Below are positions 1-7,154 of a stretch of DNA of 8,405 nucleotides, piece by piece. Made by a program: the position numbers and the translations under genes. Origin of the DNA: Cytophagaceae bacterium (GTDB lineage: Bacteria; Bacteroidota; Bacteroidia; Cytophagales; Spirosomataceae); the NCBI GenBank assembly GCA_947471105.1, contig CANIYB010000089.1, positions 1-8,405 of the forward strand. The letters are read 5' to 3'. The first letter of the stretch is position 1. The number at the start of each line of letters is the position of its first letter. The notes under the pieces are model-generated. The model was not told the origin of the DNA and made no database searches. It saw only the letters and a list, made by a program, of their open reading frames with translations.

Positions 1-280
1 AGGTATATTTTCTGCCAATTCGATCTCCGAGGCGCCCAAATATGATTCCTCCAAAAGGTCTTGCAATAAATCCAGCCCCAAATGCCGCTAACGTGGATAA
101 AAAGGCGGCCGTTGGGTCATCTTTAGGAAAAAATGACAAAGAAATAATGGCCGATAAGGAGCCAAAAATATAAAAGTCATACCATTCAATCACTGTTCCT
201 ACGGAGGAGGCAATAATGACTTGCCATAGTTTTTGAACAGGTATTTTATTATTGTCGAATGCTGGATTCGAAGTGGGCAT
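1..280 (-). CDS. MHS-type major facilitator transporter, N-terminal part (cut by window edge)
   Basis: The N-terminal 93 codons of an inner-membrane secondary transporter read without a stop from the ATG at 280-278 to the window edge. Residues 28-40 (GTVIEWYDFYIFG) are the hallmark start of transmembrane segment 1 in the metabolite:H+ symporter branch of the major facilitator superfamily. Residues 74-91 (RPFGGIIFGRLGDRIGRK) cover the end of segment 2 and the conserved cytoplasmic loop motif after it. Family members have about 420-450 residues and 12 segments, so roughly four fifths lies outside the window. Known members carry small organic acids or compatible solutes (shikimate, 2-oxoglutarate, citrate, proline/betaine) with protons. 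The substrate cannot be read from this fragment. The gene is divergent from the lacI-type gene, so a role for its product in the same pathway is possible but unproven. No convincing promoter or ribosome binding site was seen on this strand. Confidence 0.9.
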   Translation of the reverse strand, partial: MPTSNPAFDNNKIPVQKLWQVIIASSVGTVIEWYDFYIFGSLSAIISLSFFPKDDPTAAFLSTLAAFGAGFIARPFGGIIFGRLGDRIGRKYT

Positions 281-369
281 ACATGATAGGTTTAGAAAGA
301 TGAAATTAGGAAGGGAGCGGGGAATTTCCTAATTATTTACTTGCTGGCATTATATGATTTCAAGTATAC

Positions 370-422
370 TTATCAAATGAATGTAATCTTTTCATCTAAA
401 ATTGATATATTTGATTTGATAA
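370..422. repeat. 9-bp inverted repeat in the divergent intergenic region
   Basis: TTATCAAAT at 370-378 is the exact reverse complement of ATTTGATAA at 414-422. The half-sites are centred 44 bp apart, close to four helical turns, and they bracket the predicted lacI promoter. A third, partial copy (ATTTGAT, 409-415) overlaps the second. A separate perfect 10-bp palindrome, AAGTATACTT, sits at 362-371 and overlaps the left arm by two bases. These could be regulator binding sites for the divergent promoters. The region is very AT-rich, so chance remains possible. Confidence 0.35.
406..413 (+). promoter_or_regulatory. Predicted -7 promoter element for the LacI-family gene
   Basis: TATATTTG matches the Bacteroidota -7 consensus TAnnTTTG exactly. 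It would place transcription start near 418-420, leaving a leader of about 30 nt before the ATG at 448. No TTTG lies at the expected -33 distance, so the call rests on the -7 match and its position. No Shine-Dalgarno sequence precedes the ATG, as is usual in this phylum. Confidence 0.5.
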
Positions 423-447
423 CCAATATAAAACTATAAGAATTTAG

Positions 448-1482
448 ATGGGAAACGCAGTTTCAATTAAAGACATTGCCCGTAAATTCAAGTGTGCTCC
501 TTCCACTATTTCGCGAGCTTTGAACGATCATCCGATGATCAACATAGACACAAGAAAGACGATTCAGGAATATGCAAACAAAGTGGGTTATCAAAAAAAT
601 ACGATTTCGCTCAGTTTATTAAATAAGCGATCAAAGACTTTAGGTGTCATCATTCCATCCATTTCTCATTATCACGAGACGGCCATTATTGAAGGCCTTG
701 AGGCTATTTTACAACCCGCAGGCTACTTGTTAAATATTTGTGTGACGAATGAATGTCATGCCCTGGAAAAGGAATATTTAAATCGTTTGGTCGCTAATCG
801 CGTGGATGCTATTTGTATTTCGCTATCTCAAGAAACCTTTGACCGTTCATTGAATGAGCATATAGATTTGGCGATAAGCCGATCATTACCGATCATTTTT
901 ATGGATCGTTTTTACCATGCATTGGATGTGGACCGGGTGATTACGGATGATTTTAAGGGGGCTTTTATGGCGACAGAGCATCTAATTCAAATGGGTTGTC
1001 AACGAATCGCCCACTTGCATGGGCCTAGGGGGATTACGGTGTCCCAACAAAGATTTAAGGGTTACGAAGCGTGTTTGAAAAAATATGGGAGGGAGGTTGA
1101 AGAAGAATTAGTGAAGCAAGTAAAGTTTTCCCCTGAATGTGGTCTAGAGGCAACCATGCACTTGTTGGATCAGAAAGCAAAACCAGATGGAATTTTTGCG
1201 GTAAATGACGAAGTGGGTTTTGGTGCGATGAAAGTAATCCAAGAAAGAAATTATAAAATTCCCGAAGATATTGCCTTGGTCGGTTTTGATGATATTCCTC
1301 TAGCTGCTTTTGCCCCTATTGCTTTAAGTTCTGTTTCGAGACAAAGTAAAAAAATTGGAGAACAATCTGCTCAATTGTTTTTGTCAAAAATGAACGGAAT
1401 CTCTGATCATCAACAAGTTACCCTTGAACCCGAATTGATCGTTCGATCGTCTTCTCAAAGAAATCATTTTTCCAAGATTTAA
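448..1482 (+). CDS. LacI/GalR-family transcriptional regulator
   Basis: This is a cytoplasmic one-component sugar-responsive DNA-binding protein of 344 residues, the usual length for the family. An N-terminal LacI helix-turn-helix spans residues 5-26 (VSIKDIARKF, then recognition helix PSTISRALN). The hinge region at about 50-61 has L57 at the place of the leucine that wedges into the operator centre. Residues 64-335 form a periplasmic-binding-protein-like effector domain, starting TLGVIIPSI and containing the typical late motif IPEDIALVGFDDIPLA (about 271-286). The protein ends with the family-typical ELIVRSSS. The ATG at 448 is the only start that keeps the complete HTH. The protein is presumably a repressor released by a sugar or sugar derivative, and the CG-centred palindrome at 1565-1580 upstream of the susC-type gene is its most likely target. 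The inducer cannot be told from sequence. No hairpin terminator follows, so some readthrough into the susC leader is possible. Confidence 0.96.
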   Translation: MGNAVSIKDIARKFKCAPSTISRALNDHPMINIDTRKTIQEYANKVGYQKNTISLSLLNKRSKTLGVIIPSISHYHETAIIEGLEAILQPAGYLLNICVTNECHALEKEYLNRLVANRVDAICISLSQETFDRSLNEHIDLAISRSLPIIFMDRFYHALDVDRVITDDFKGAFMATEHLIQMGCQRIAHLHGPRGITVSQQRFKGYEACLKKYGREVEEELVKQVKFSPECGLEATMHLLDQKAKPDGIFAVNDEVGFGAMKVIQERNYKIPEDIALVGFDDIPLAAFAPIALSSVSRQSKKIGEQSAQLFLSKMNGISDHQQVTLEPELIVRSSSQRNHFSKI

Positions 1483-1534
1483 TTATTTAACCTAAAGGAA
1501 ACAATTTGGTAATAATGGGCGCTTTCTGAGTATT

Positions 1535-1542
1535 TACTTTTG
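1535..1542 (+). promoter_or_regulatory. Predicted -7 promoter element for the susCD-type operon
   Basis: TACTTTTG fits TAnnTTTG exactly. The expected transcription start is near 1547-1549, giving an unusually long, AT-rich leader of about 110 nt before the susC start. The nearest upstream TTTG (1505-1508) is about 26 bp away, farther than the usual 19-20 bp, so the -33 element is weak or absent. The LacI-type palindrome lies just downstream of the predicted start. Confidence 0.55.
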
Positions 1543-1564
1543 TTGTACCCTTAGAAAAGTTCAA

Positions 1565-1580
1565 ATGCAAACGTTTGCGT
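1565..1580. promoter_or_regulatory. LacI-family operator (CG-centred palindrome)
   Basis: The core GCAAACGTTTGC (1567-1578) is a perfect 12-bp palindrome with the central CG typical of LacI-family operators. The 16-bp site ATGCAAACGTTTGCGT differs at one position from the palindromic PurR-type consensus ACGCAAACGTTTGCGT. It is the only such site in an intergenic region here, and it lies between the lacI-type gene and the susC-type gene, about 25 bp downstream of the predicted transcription start. A repressor bound there would block promoter escape or elongation. That the neighbouring LacI protein binds it is inferred from proximity and site type. Confidence 0.8.
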
Positions 1581-1658
1581 AATTTTTCTGAAGGTATTTA
1601 AATAAATAAGAATTAAATTTCCGTCATTCTAATCTTCTAAAATTTTAATTTCATCTCT

Positions 1659-4600
1659 ATGAAAAAAATCTTACCGTATCATCAAGAGCTATTTTTGATG
1701 AAATCTACAGGTTTGAAACTCATCAGTTTTTTGATGATCATCCTGCTGGGTTTATCCCCTTCTATGTCTTGGGGTCAAGGTTCTGGCAAAACTGTAAAAG
1801 GAACATTATTAGACGCTACCACTAAGGAGCCCTTAGTTGGCGGTAATGTTTTAATTAAAGGAACGACCAAAGGTGCCACCGCAGATGCCAATGGTCAATA
1901 TTCGATTAATGTATCGGATGACAAGGCTGTTTTAGTGTTTCGTTTTTTGGGATATGATTCTCAAGAAATAGCCGTTGGCAGTCGATCTACCATAGACGTT
2001 TCTTTGCAAGCCAATGCTTCCAGTTTGGAGCAGGTGGTCGTTGTGGGTTACGGAACTCAAAAGAAAACAGACGTTACGGGTTCTGTGAAATCCGTGTCAA
2101 GTGAAGCCTTTAATAAAGGTATTATCAATTCACCTGAGCAATTACTTCAAGGTAAAGTAGCTGGTGTCAATGTCACTTCAGCCACGGGTGAGCCAGGCGG
2201 AACACAGGGAATTACCATTCGTGGGCCAGGTGGTTTACGTACGGGAAGTACCCCATTATTTGTCATTGATGGATTAGCTTTAGACAATTCATCTACGGGT
2301 GGAGGAAATCCTTTAAACTTTATGAATCCTCAAGATATTGAGAAAATCGATGTCTTGAAAGATGCTTCTGCAACAGCCATTTATGGTGCAAGAGGAGCGA
2401 ATGGAGTTGTTTTAATTACGACTAAAAAAGGGAAAGCAGGATTTTCAACGATGAATTTCTCGACGAGTTATGGCGTGTCAACCATTGCGCGCCCATTGCC
2501 AGTTTTATCTGCCGCTGATTTTCGTACGCAAGTAGGAAAAAATGGAGGTATACTTGAAGATTTTGGTTCAAATACAGATTGGCAAAGCCAAATTACTCGT
2601 TCAGCAATCACGCAAAATCATAACCTAAGTTTAGGGGGTGGAGCTAAAAACTTAACTTATTTTGGTTCATTTGGAGCTCAAATGCAACAAGGTATACTTA
2701 AGAATAATCAATTAGACCGTCTTTCAGGTCGTATGAACGTAACTCAAAAATTCTGGGAGGATCGTTTAATTGTGGATGCCAACATCAGTTTCTCAAATGT
2801 GGTGAATGAGCGTCCACAAATTGAAGGCTTATTGGGTACAGCGATTTCAAATAACCCAACTTTACCAGTCTACGAAGCGGATGGAAAAACAGCTGCTAAA
2901 TTTTTAAATGCAACGAATCCTTTATTGATTTTACAATTAAATAAGGATGTTAATACAACCAACCGATTTATTGCCAACATTTCGCCATCGGTGAAATTAG
3001 CGAAAGGCTTGGTTTATAAATTAAATTACGGATATGACAATTCTACATCCGTTCGCGATGTTCAGTCATTGGCTAATTTAGTGCCTCAGCAAAATGGCCG
3101 TTTAGATACTTACAACACGAGCAATCAAAATAGTCTTGTTGAGAATTACTTAACGTTTAATTTAGAAGAAGGGGATCATGTATTTTCTGCTTTGTTAGGA
3201 CATTCATATCAAAAAATTCAATACTTATGGCGTACATGGAGTATTAATAAGTTCCCAATCGTTCCGACGGAGCCTATTTACAATCCAGGGATTGGCCAAG
3301 AGTTAACTTTGGCAACGAACAAGCCAGGAGGAGCTGCATTTATAAATGAATTGCAATCGTTTTTCTCTCGTTTGAATTATCAGTATCAAGATAAGTACTT
3401 AGTTACTGCGACGGTACGTGCCGACGGGTCATCTAAATTTGGTTCAAATAATAAGTATGGTATTTTCCCTTCATTCTCATTGGGATGGAGATTATCGGAA
3501 GAGCCATTCTTAAAGAACACTGCGATTAGTAATTTGAAGTTAAGAGGAGGTTGGGGCCAAACGGGTAATCAGGAAATTCCACCAAAAATCACTCAACCAT
3601 TATTTACAGCTTCTGTATCGGGAACAACCTCATATCCTTTGGATAATGGTTCAACCTATGCTCCAGGTATTACATATTCTCGGTTAGCTAATCCTGATAT
3701 TCAATGGGAAGTTTCGACTCAGTCTAATATTGGTTTAGATTTTGCGTTTTTAAATGGTGCATTGTCAGGGTCAGTGGACGTATTCAATAAAGTATCAGGC
3801 AATATCTTATTGGAAATTATTCCTTCGGATCCCGTTCAACCTGCTAGTTCAGTTTGGGCGAATGTGGCCAACATGGAAATCAATAACAGTGGGGTGGAAT
3901 TAGACTTAGATTATAAGTTGACAACTGCTGGAGGTTGGAAATACAATGTGGGCGGAAACTTAACCTTAATTAAGAATGAGGTAGTGAATTCTCCCTATAC
4001 CGTGATTCAATCAGGAGGTGCTTCTGGTTCAGGTTTGACATCCGCTACAATCAATGGTTATGTGAATGGCCAACCGATCGGAACATTTTTCTTAAAAGAA
4101 TTTACGGGCATAGATGCTAAAGGTGTTAGTACTTACCGTGATACGGATGGCGACGGAATTGTTTCTGACAAAGACCGTATTTCAGCAGGAACTGCGTTGC
4201 CAAGCACACAATATAACTTCTTTGGAAATGTAGCTTATAAAGGTTTTGATTTGGCTTTGCAGTTTAATGGAGTATCTGGAAATATGATTTATGACAATAC
4301 GGCCAACAACGCATTTTACAAGTTGAAAATCTCAAAAAATAATAACGTAATACCAGCTGCATATGCTTTGGCGAATGAGTCTACGAGCAATGCTGCACCT
4401 GTATCTACGCGTTATTTGAAAGATGGAGCTTTTATTCGTTTGAATAATGCCACCTTGGGTTACAGTTTTGATACTCAAAAAATGGGCATCAAAAAATGGA
4501 TTTCTACCGCTCGTTTATCTGTAACTGGACAAAATCTGTGGATACAAACAGCCTATGATGGATATGATCCTGAGGTAAATAAGGATAGCCAAATAGGAGG

Positions 4601-4679
4601 AATTTCTTCTTATGGTATCGATTATTTAAGTTATCCAAAAGCCAAATCAATCATTTTTGGTTTAAATCTTACATTTTAA
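1659..4679 (+). CDS. SusC/RagA-family TonB-dependent outer-membrane transporter
   Basis: This is an outer-membrane beta-barrel that imports SusD-bound ligand into the periplasm with energy from TonB/ExbBD. It has 1006 residues, normal for the family. A signal peptide ends near residue 40 (hydrophobic 21-36, then SWGQ). A carboxypeptidase-regulatory-like domain follows (about 46-115), then the segment EQVVVVGYGTQKKTDVTGSV (124-143) leading into the plug. The SusC signature includes DIEKIDVLKDASATAIYGAR and ends NGVVLITTKKGK (248-259). The barrel runs from about 260 to the C-terminus, which ends in phenylalanine (LNLTF) as barrel proteins do. A DTDGDGIVSDKDR stretch (828-840) resembles an extracellular calcium-binding loop common in SusC proteins. 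A second start, ATG at 1698 (M14), would give a more ordinary signal peptide. I kept the first ATG, but the choice is uncertain. It is co-transcribed with the susD-type gene 18 bp downstream. The ligand is unknown; a saccharide is likely from context. Confidence 0.97.
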   Translation: MKKILPYHQELFLMKSTGLKLISFLMIILLGLSPSMSWGQGSGKTVKGTLLDATTKEPLVGGNVLIKGTTKGATADANGQYSINVSDDKAVLVFRFLGYDSQEIAVGSRSTIDVSLQANASSLEQVVVVGYGTQKKTDVTGSVKSVSSEAFNKGIINSPEQLLQGKVAGVNVTSATGEPGGTQGITIRGPGGLRTGSTPLFVIDGLALDNSSTGGGNPLNFMNPQDIEKIDVLKDASATAIYGARGANGVVLITTKKGKAGFSTMNFSTSYGVSTIARPLPVLSAADFRTQVGKNGGILEDFGSNTDWQSQITRSAITQNHNLSLGGGAKNLTYFGSFGAQMQQGILKNNQLDRLSGRMNVTQKFWEDRLIVDANISFSNVVNERPQIEGLLGTAISNNPTLPVYEADGKTAAKFLNATNPLLILQLNKDVNTTNRFIANISPSVKLAKGLVYKLNYGYDNSTSVRDVQSLANLVPQQNGRLDTYNTSNQNSLVENYLTFNLEEGDHVFSALLGHSYQKIQYLWRTWSINKFPIVPTEPIYNPGIGQELTLATNKPGGAAFINELQSFFSRLNYQYQDKYLVTATVRADGSSKFGSNNKYGIFPSFSLGWRLSEEPFLKNTAISNLKLRGGWGQTGNQEIPPKITQPLFTASVSGTTSYPLDNGSTYAPGITYSRLANPDIQWEVSTQSNIGLDFAFLNGALSGSVDVFNKVSGNILLEIIPSDPVQPASSVWANVANMEINNSGVELDLDYKLTTAGGWKYNVGGNLTLIKNEVVNSPYTVIQSGGASGSGLTSATINGYVNGQPIGTFFLKEFTGIDAKGVSTYRDTDGDGIVSDKDRISAGTALPSTQYNFFGNVAYKGFDLALQFNGVSGNMIYDNTANNAFYKLKISKNNNVIPAAYALANESTSNAAPVSTRYLKDGAFIRLNNATLGYSFDTQKMGIKKWISTARLSVTGQNLWIQTAYDGYDPEVNKDSQIGGISSYGIDYLSYPKAKSIIFGLNLTF

Positions 4680-4697
4680 TTAATAGATAGAAAAATA

Positions 4698-6377
4698 ATG
4701 AAAAAGATAAAAAAAGTTTCTCTACTCGTTTTTGGAATGTTGGCGCTTTATAGCTGTACCAATTTGAACGAGATCGTTTTAGACGAATATAATGCGGCAG
4801 GCTTGACAGATAAGCAAGCAGCTGAAGGAGCCATTGTTCCAGTATACGCATATTTACCAAACTTGTATCGCCATACGATACACTTTGCTTTGAATGAAAT
4901 ATCGACGGATGAGGCTATCTTACCTTATCGTGGAGGTACAGATTGGGGTGATAATGGAATTTACTTGTCCTTACACAAACATGAAACGATGAGTACTGAC
5001 CCGAACGTTCGGGATGAGTGGGTTCATATTTTAACAGGAATTTCACGTGCGGTAACGGCTATTAATGCATTGCAAATTTCAAAAGATCCTTCGGCTAAAT
5101 TATATTTAGCAGAGGCGAGAGGCATGCGCGCATTTTATAACATGTTGATGTTGGATTCATTTGGTATCGCATTTTCTAAAGAAGATTTGGGAGATGTGTC
5201 GTCCATTTTACGTGGGGATAAAGCAGTTGAATATATCAAATCTGAATTATTAGCCGTAGAACCAGTTTTAGAAACTGGAGTGGGTCCAGGTCGTTTGACT
5301 AAGGCAGGCGCATGGGGAATTTTGGCTCGTTTATATCTTAATGCAGCGGCATATAGAGATATTTATGGCGCTCAATATACCTTTAAGCCAGAAGATATGG
5401 ACAAAGTGATCGAGTATTCAGATAAGATTATTAACTCGGGACAATACAGTTTATCACCGGATTATTGGGCTATTTTTGGTAATGCAAACCACGATAACAA
5501 GGAGCTGATTTTTGCGATAGACCAACGCGCTGAATTGAACGGACACAATCGTATGTCTTATTTCTCTTTGGCGAATGACCAACGACCATTGCCAGCCTAT
5601 CCAGCAGCCAATGGAACAGATGGGCCAGGGATTACGTCTGATTTTTATCAATCTTGGGTTTCTACTTATGGCTCTGTGGATCCAGCCGATGGAGATCCTC
5701 GTTTTTATAAGCAGAACATCAAACCTACGGATGAGTGTATTTCGGAGGCTGACTATAATATAGATCGTGGAATCTTGAGAGGCCAACAATACGGATTGCA
5801 ATATTCAGGGGGTGCATTTTTAAAATGCCCAGACGGGAAATATAAGGTTGGCAAAATATACAATACAAGAAAAGCTGCCCCTTATCCTGCGGTTATTCAT
5901 ACGGAGAAAATTGACTTTACTCCTACGGGTAGCGATTACAGCACAGGGTTTCGAGTTGAGAAATATGAGTTCAGTAAAAAATCTCAATCAGGTCGTAACT
6001 ATGGGGAAGCCGATATTTCTATTGTTCGTTTAGCCGATGTTTATTTAATGCGTGCAGAAGCCAAATTACGTAAGTCAAACGACGTAGCTGGAGCTTTAGC
6101 GGATGTAAATAAAGTGAGAACTTCAAGAACGGCTAACAAGCCTGCTGGGTCGGCTTTGTCAACGATCAATCTAGACTTATTGTTACGTGAGCGTGGTTTT
6201 GAGTTGTATTGGGAAATGCACCGCAGGACGGATTTAATTCGTTTCAACAAGTATGAAAGTGGTTGGACTGAAATGTCTAGCAAAGACAAAAACAAGCGAA
6301 TCTTCCCAATCCCACAAACGGCGATTGACGGAGCGTCAAATTTACCTGGATATTTAAAGCAAAATCCTGGGTATTAA
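4698..6377 (+). CDS. SusD/RagB-family surface glycan-binding lipoprotein
   Basis: This is an outer-membrane lipoprotein that caps the SusC-type barrel and captures ligand at the cell surface. It has 559 residues, typical length. The lipoprotein signal peptide ends in lipobox LYSC with C20 as the lipidated cysteine; the following TNLNE is polar. TPR-like helices of the family are recognisable: LAEARGMRAFYNMLMLDSFG (137-156), TKAGAWGILARLYLNAAAY (about 201-219) and IVRLADVYLMRAEAKL (442-457). Near the end are RERGFELYWEMHRRTDLIRF (497-516) and the characteristic terminal NPGY. The long loops between about 250 and 430 are where ligand residues usually lie, but the ligand cannot be predicted. An 18-bp gap to the susC-type gene and the terminator just after the stop mark these two as one operon. 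A 14-bp perfect palindrome lies inside the gene at 5000-5013. Confidence 0.97.
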   Translation: MKKIKKVSLLVFGMLALYSCTNLNEIVLDEYNAAGLTDKQAAEGAIVPVYAYLPNLYRHTIHFALNEISTDEAILPYRGGTDWGDNGIYLSLHKHETMSTDPNVRDEWVHILTGISRAVTAINALQISKDPSAKLYLAEARGMRAFYNMLMLDSFGIAFSKEDLGDVSSILRGDKAVEYIKSELLAVEPVLETGVGPGRLTKAGAWGILARLYLNAAAYRDIYGAQYTFKPEDMDKVIEYSDKIINSGQYSLSPDYWAIFGNANHDNKELIFAIDQRAELNGHNRMSYFSLANDQRPLPAYPAANGTDGPGITSDFYQSWVSTYGSVDPADGDPRFYKQNIKPTDECISEADYNIDRGILRGQQYGLQYSGGAFLKCPDGKYKVGKIYNTRKAAPYPAVIHTEKIDFTPTGSDYSTGFRVEKYEFSKKSQSGRNYGEADISIVRLADVYLMRAEAKLRKSNDVAGALADVNKVRTSRTANKPAGSALSTINLDLLLRERGFELYWEMHRRTDLIRFNKYESGWTEMSSKDKNKRIFPIPQTAIDGASNLPGYLKQNPGY

Positions 6378-6395
6378 TTCAAGGGTAAATTTTTT

Positions 6396-6435
6396 AAAAA
6401 GCTGGCAAGGATTTCTTTGCCAGCTTTTCTTTTTT
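6396..6435 (+). terminator. Intrinsic terminator of the susCD-type operon
   Basis: A perfect 12-bp stem pairs AAAAGCTGGCAA (6397-6408) with TTGCCAGCTTTT (6417-6428) around an 8-nt loop. A run of six T follows at 6430-6435. It begins 19 bp after the susD-type stop codon and should separate this operon from the dehydrogenase genes. Confidence 0.9.
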
Positions 6436-6508
6436 ACAGCCTATTTTCATTTCATTTTAGCTTGCAGGCTTTTTTTTATAAATAGTCTATAAAAATCAAG
6501 AATCTGAT

Positions 6509-6516
6509 TAAATTTG
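6509..6516 (+). promoter_or_regulatory. Predicted -7 promoter element for the dehydrogenase operon
   Basis: TAAATTTG is an exact match to TAnnTTTG. Transcription would start near 6521-6523, leaving a short leader of about 17 nt before the ATG at 6539. No TTTG is present at the -33 spacing. No LacI-type palindrome lies in this 161-bp gap, so the dehydrogenase genes do not appear to share the operator of the susCD unit. Confidence 0.5.
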
Positions 6517-6538
6517 TTTTTTATCTAAATAAAATTCT

Positions 6539-7141
6539 ATGTTTAATCGAAGAGAAGCAGTTTCCCGAATAGCCATGATGGTGGGGGGCGCATTTACCGC
6601 ACCTACTTTATTTGCGATGGATGTGAAGGAAAGTGGGAAATTTTTGAATGCAGATGTGTTTTCATTAACAGATGCTCAAAGACAAATAGTGGCTGCCGTG
6701 GCAGAACACATTATCCCTAAAACAAATACAGCAGGCGCAATCGACGCAGGCGTTCCGGCATTTATTGAATTGATGTTGAAGGACTGTTACAAGGCTCCTG
6801 AACATGCCAGTTTCCTTAAGGGCGTGAACGATTTAATTAAAGCTAAATTTTTGTCGCAAAATCATGATGGCCAAGTGGCTGTTTTGACGCTTTTGGAATC
6901 GAATACAAAAGAACTGATGCGAAGTTACCAACAACGTAGAATGAAGGTGGGTGATAACGTAGACAAGGAAACGTTGGAAGGTGCAAATGGCGTTCCATTT
7001 TGGCGCTTGATCAAAGAATTGACTCTATTAGGATATTATACTTCTGAAAAAGGGATAGAGGCTTCGTTTGTATACCAACCGATCCCCGGAAAATTTGAGG
7101 CAACCAAATTATTGCCTGGTCAAAAATCATTTCAATATTAA
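6539..7141 (+). CDS. Gluconate 2-dehydrogenase subunit 3 family protein (small subunit, Tat-exported)
   Basis: This is the small (gamma-type) subunit of a periplasmic flavin sugar/alcohol dehydrogenase, 200 residues, within the family range. The N-terminus has a twin-arginine signal: NRREAVSRI (R4, R5), a hydrophobic stretch at about 11-25, and a likely cleavage near LFA (24-26). The family core EHIIPKTNTAGAIDAGVPAFIELM spans 56-79. In characterised relatives (gluconate dehydrogenase, Burkholderia FAD-glucose dehydrogenase, Caulobacter LacC) this subunit binds the GMC catalytic subunit and carries it folded through the Tat pore. It has no cofactor of its own that I can see. The GMC gene starts 13 bp after its stop, consistent with an obligate pair. 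The start at 6539 is the one that includes the twin-arginine motif. Specific substrate not determinable. Confidence 0.93.
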   Translation: MFNRREAVSRIAMMVGGAFTAPTLFAMDVKESGKFLNADVFSLTDAQRQIVAAVAEHIIPKTNTAGAIDAGVPAFIELMLKDCYKAPEHASFLKGVNDLIKAKFLSQNHDGQVAVLTLLESNTKELMRSYQQRRMKVGDNVDKETLEGANGVPFWRLIKELTLLGYYTSEKGIEASFVYQPIPGKFEATKLLPGQKSFQY

Positions 7142-7154
7142 TTTTTAGCATAAG

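Noticed and set aside
361..377. Minus-strand promoter for the transporter gene (TATACTTG with a nearby TTTG)
   Set aside because: The -7 candidate has a mismatch in the TTTG part, and the upstream TTTG is only 5 bp away instead of about 19-20, so the spacing is wrong.
526..540. Inverted repeat GATCATC-c-GATGATC inside the lacI-type gene
   Set aside because: It encodes the conserved NDHPMIN region after the recognition helix and is explained by coding sequence. It has no CG-centred even palindrome of operator type.
5454..5801. 115-codon open frame on the minus strand
   Set aside because: It lies wholly within the susD-type gene, whose protein is unambiguous, and its translation shows no recognisable domain. 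It is a shadow frame, like the shorter ones at 4669-4860, 5575-5763, 5848-6033 and 6041-6295.
6438..6477. Possible second terminator (AGCCT ... AGGCT followed by eight T)
   Set aside because: The stem is only 5 bp with a 23-nt loop. The strong 12-bp terminator just upstream already accounts for termination; the T-run alone is not enough.
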